This document shows positions 5,718 to 7,515 of a stretch of 7,515 bases of DNA, in pieces. Under the pieces are notes generated by a model, which was given only the letters and a program-made list of their open reading frames with translations, had not been told where the DNA came from and did not search any database. Each line of letters begins with the position of its first letter. Position 1 is the stretch's first letter. Source of the stretch: Mycobacterium sp. (lineage in GTDB: Bacteria > Actinomycetota > Actinomycetes > Mycobacteriales > Mycobacteriaceae); the NCBI GenBank assembly GCA_019246375.1, contig JAFAQO010000628.1, forward strand, positions 1 through 7,515, in the 5' to 3' direction. The position numbers were made by a program, and so were the translations under genes.

Positions 5718-7338
5718 GACGGCCCGTGTCTTCCCGGCGGAAAGCGAGCACACTGCCGTCGGCATCAGCCGAGACGTACAGTGTGCCGTCCGGTCCCGCG
5801 GCGATACCCGCGAAGGGGCCCTGGGGTCCGGAAAATGGCGGCATCCCCTTCAGCGGTTTGGGAGTCACGCCGGGTGGGGCGCCGACCGGTAGCCCGGACG
5901 CAATGACACGGTGGGTCCGGGCTGCCAAATTGAAAGCGATCAACGCCTTGGCCTCAGCGTCGATGACATAGAGCTCGTGCCCGAGCACCAGGATGCCCTG
6001 CGGTCGGCCCAAACCGTCGAGCACCGGTTCCGGCCGGCCCGGCATCGTCAGCTTGACCACTCGCCCGGCCCCCGCTTCCGAGACCAGACAGGTGCCGTCG
6101 GAAGCGATCGCCACACCGACCGGATCGCGCAGGCCCGAGCCGATCACCTCGACCTCTCCGGGCCGGATCGACAGTACCCGGCCCGTCCCGAGCTCTGAAA
6201 TCACCACGGCGCCTCCCGGAGCCATGGCCACGCCATAGAGCTGGTCGAATCCGTCGGCCAACACCTCGCTTTCGCTGTCGGCGGGTCGATAGCGTGAGAC
6301 CTGGCCGACCGACGTGGTGACGACGAACTCGCCCGCTCCAACTGCGGCCACACCACGCAGAAAGCCCGGGTAGCCGGGTGTGAACAACATCCCCACGGTT
6401 TGCAGCGTGCCGTCGCGATCCAGCACATAGAAGTAGGTCCCGTCGGCAATGTAGAGGTTGCCATCGGAGTCGACTGCCAGATCCAGCGGCCAGTTCAGGC
6501 CACCCGGCAAGACCGTCCTGGTATCCCCGTCACCGAGGATCTCGGTGATCTCGCCGGTGAAGTTGGAGACGAGCAGCCGTTCGCCGACGAACGTCAAGTT
6601 GTCCAGGCCGGGGTTGAGGCTGGCCAGCACTACGGACTTGCCGGTGCGCGGATCGATGCGCAACACCTGGCCGCTGTGGACCTGTGTCGAAACAATTCGA
6701 CCCTCGGCATCGAACTTCACCGCATCGGGCACGCCCAGGCCGGAGGCAACGGTTTCTGGCGTTCCACCATCGGGGTGGACTCGCCAGATCTCGTTGGCGC
6801 CCATTACCGGGAAGTACAACAAGCCGTCGGGACCGACCTCCATCGCGTTCGGTGAGGGCACATTGTCGAGCAGCATCCGCGGTGCTCCGCCATTTAGGTC
6901 GAGCTCGAGAAGCCGCCCGCCCTCGCGGCATTCGTTGACGAACAACCGACCCTGATGGACGGTGATGCCATTGGCCGAGGGAACGTCGTCGCGCAGCAAC
7001 CGAATGTGGCCATCGGTGGTGCGCACGCTGACCCGGCCGTCCATCACCTCGGTGGCGTAGAGGTTGCCACGCGAGTCGAAGGCCACATCATCAGGCGCGA
7101 TGATGTCGCCGCCCTTGGCGCTGATCGTCTCCAACCGTCCGGTCGCGACATCGAGCGCGCTGATCTGGCTGCCGGTGACCTGGGCAATGTAGACGCGGCC
7201 GTCCGGACCGGTTCGTAGCCCGTTGGCCCCGAACAACCGGCTCGGCGGCGTGAGCCGCTCAGACGTCCAGCCGTCGGCGACGGCGATCGATGCCCCGGCT
7301 GTATAGCGGCCTTCGAGCGGGCCTCGGTGCAGCGACAT
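5710..7338 (-). CDS. SMP-30/NHL-type beta-propeller protein with 12 repeats (possible lactonase)
   Basis: From the ATG at 7338 the product is 542 residues. From about residue 37 to 538 it consists of roughly 40-residue repeats of the type DGLxV-x-PDGxLYV-x-ExxxGxVxxIDP-x-G-x-x-xxVA-x-GL. I count twelve, starting near residues 37, 80, 120, 161, 202, 242, 282, 324, 365, 404, 444 and 507. The last is preceded by a proline/glycine-rich insert (487-508). Such repeats fold as beta-propellers; SMP-30/gluconolactonase and NHL proteins commonly have six blades, so two joined propellers are likely. Relatives act as lactonases or ligand binders; the metal site could not be assigned. No signal peptide is seen. 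The start is uncertain: the frame stays open to a GTG at 7494, with ATGs at 7443 and 7407, but codons there have low GC at third positions and include CTA and AGA. None of these starts has a good Shine-Dalgarno. The stop overlaps the regulator start by 8 nt. Confidence 0.85.
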   Translation of the reverse strand: MSLHRGPLEGRYTAGASIAVADGWTSERLTPPSRLFGANGLRTGPDGRVYIAQVTGSQISALDVATGRLETISAKGGDIIAPDDVAFDSRGNLYATEVMDGRVSVRTTDGHIRLLRDDVPSANGITVHQGRLFVNECREGGRLLELDLNGGAPRMLLDNVPSPNAMEVGPDGLLYFPVMGANEIWRVHPDGGTPETVASGLGVPDAVKFDAEGRIVSTQVHSGQVLRIDPRTGKSVVLASLNPGLDNLTFVGERLLVSNFTGEITEILGDGDTRTVLPGGLNWPLDLAVDSDGNLYIADGTYFYVLDRDGTLQTVGMLFTPGYPGFLRGVAAVGAGEFVVTTSVGQVSRYRPADSESEVLADGFDQLYGVAMAPGGAVVISELGTGRVLSIRPGEVEVIGSGLRDPVGVAIASDGTCLVSEAGAGRVVKLTMPGRPEPVLDGLGRPQGILVLGHELYVIDAEAKALIAFNLAARTHRVIASGLPVGAPPGVTPKPLKGMPPFSGPQGPFAGIAAGPDGTLYVSADADGSVLAFRREDTGRHA

Positions 7339-7515
7339 TGGAGGTGATCTCTCGTAGTAATCCGGTGGCAGCGTTTCAGCTGTGCCCCAACGGGCCAGTC
7401 CCGACATGGTGGATGCACACGCTAGCAACCATAGTTGGTCCATACAATAGCCGCGATCCGCCGGAAGTTGTCGTCGCTGACCAAGCTGACTCACACAGGT
7501 CTGTCGTTGTTGTTC
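7339..7515. other. Upstream region of the propeller gene, start of operon
   Basis: This 177-bp stretch precedes the preferred propeller start. The propeller frame remains open through most of it, up to a GTG at 7494, so part may be coding, but its codon use is unlike the body of the gene. Directly before the ATG at 7338 the minus strand reads GATCACCTCC, the reverse of a Shine-Dalgarno, rather than a usable ribosome-binding site. No other gene is visible before the window ends. Confidence 0.4.
7435..7472 (-). promoter_or_regulatory. Possible promoter/operator region of the operon
   Basis: TTGGTCCATACAA (7435-7447) has TTG/CAA ends and resembles the perfect palindrome at 955-966 with one extra base and an altered centre. 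On the minus strand TATTGT (7449-7444) fits the actinobacterial TAnnnT -10 pattern; a -35 at 17 bp spacing (GACAAC, 7472-7467) is poor. A CAAC-CATA-GTTG inverted repeat (7426-7437) overlaps. If the propeller gene really starts at 7338, this lies about 100 bp upstream and could be the autoregulated promoter. If it starts at 7494 this is coding sequence. Confidence 0.2.

Noticed and set aside
7339..7494. 52-residue N-terminal extension of the propeller protein, including a weak lipobox-like LLAC after the ATG at 7443
   Set aside because: Third-position GC is low, rare codons occur, no Shine-Dalgarno is present, and the segment before the Cys is too short and uncharged for a lipoprotein signal. 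It is not fully excluded.

Overview
The window looks like chromosomal DNA of a high-GC actinobacterium, most likely a Mycobacterium/Mycolicibacterium-type organism. This is an inference from the GC-rich third codon positions, GTG start use, tight gene overlaps and the style of the catabolic acyl-CoA ligase, SDR and amidohydrolase genes. No rRNA, tRNA, mobile element, CRISPR array or phage gene was seen.

All six genes lie on the minus strand, so transcription runs from the right edge to the left. In that order they are: a 12-repeat SMP-30/NHL-type beta-propeller protein (7338-5710); a GntR/HutC-family regulator with a UTRA ligand domain (5717-4977); a first acyl-CoA ligase (4972-3311); a short-chain dehydrogenase/reductase (3309-2539); a second acyl-CoA ligase (2542-1073); a 274-bp intergenic region (1072-799); and an amidohydrolase running off the left edge (798-1). 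The first five are joined by an 8-nt overlap, a 4-nt gap, a 1-nt gap and a 4-nt GTGA overlap, so they are almost certainly one translationally coupled operon. The amidohydrolase has its own strong Shine-Dalgarno and its own leader, so it may have its own promoter.

Taken together the genes look like a regulated catabolic module for an organic acid or lactone. The propeller protein could be a lactonase or binding protein, the ligases would activate carboxylic acids to CoA thioesters, the SDR would oxidise or reduce an alcohol/ketone, and the amidohydrolase would hydrolyse or decarboxylate an intermediate. The UTRA-type regulator probably senses a pathway metabolite. The substrate cannot be read from the sequence.

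The most unusual non-coding signals are in the 799-1072 gap: a perfect 12-bp palindrome with the GT-N4-AC layout of HutC-type operators, a cluster of three GCGTAC-type motifs, and an 11-bp perfect inverted repeat in the leader just before the amidohydrolase ribosome-binding site. A degenerate relative of the palindrome lies upstream of the propeller gene.
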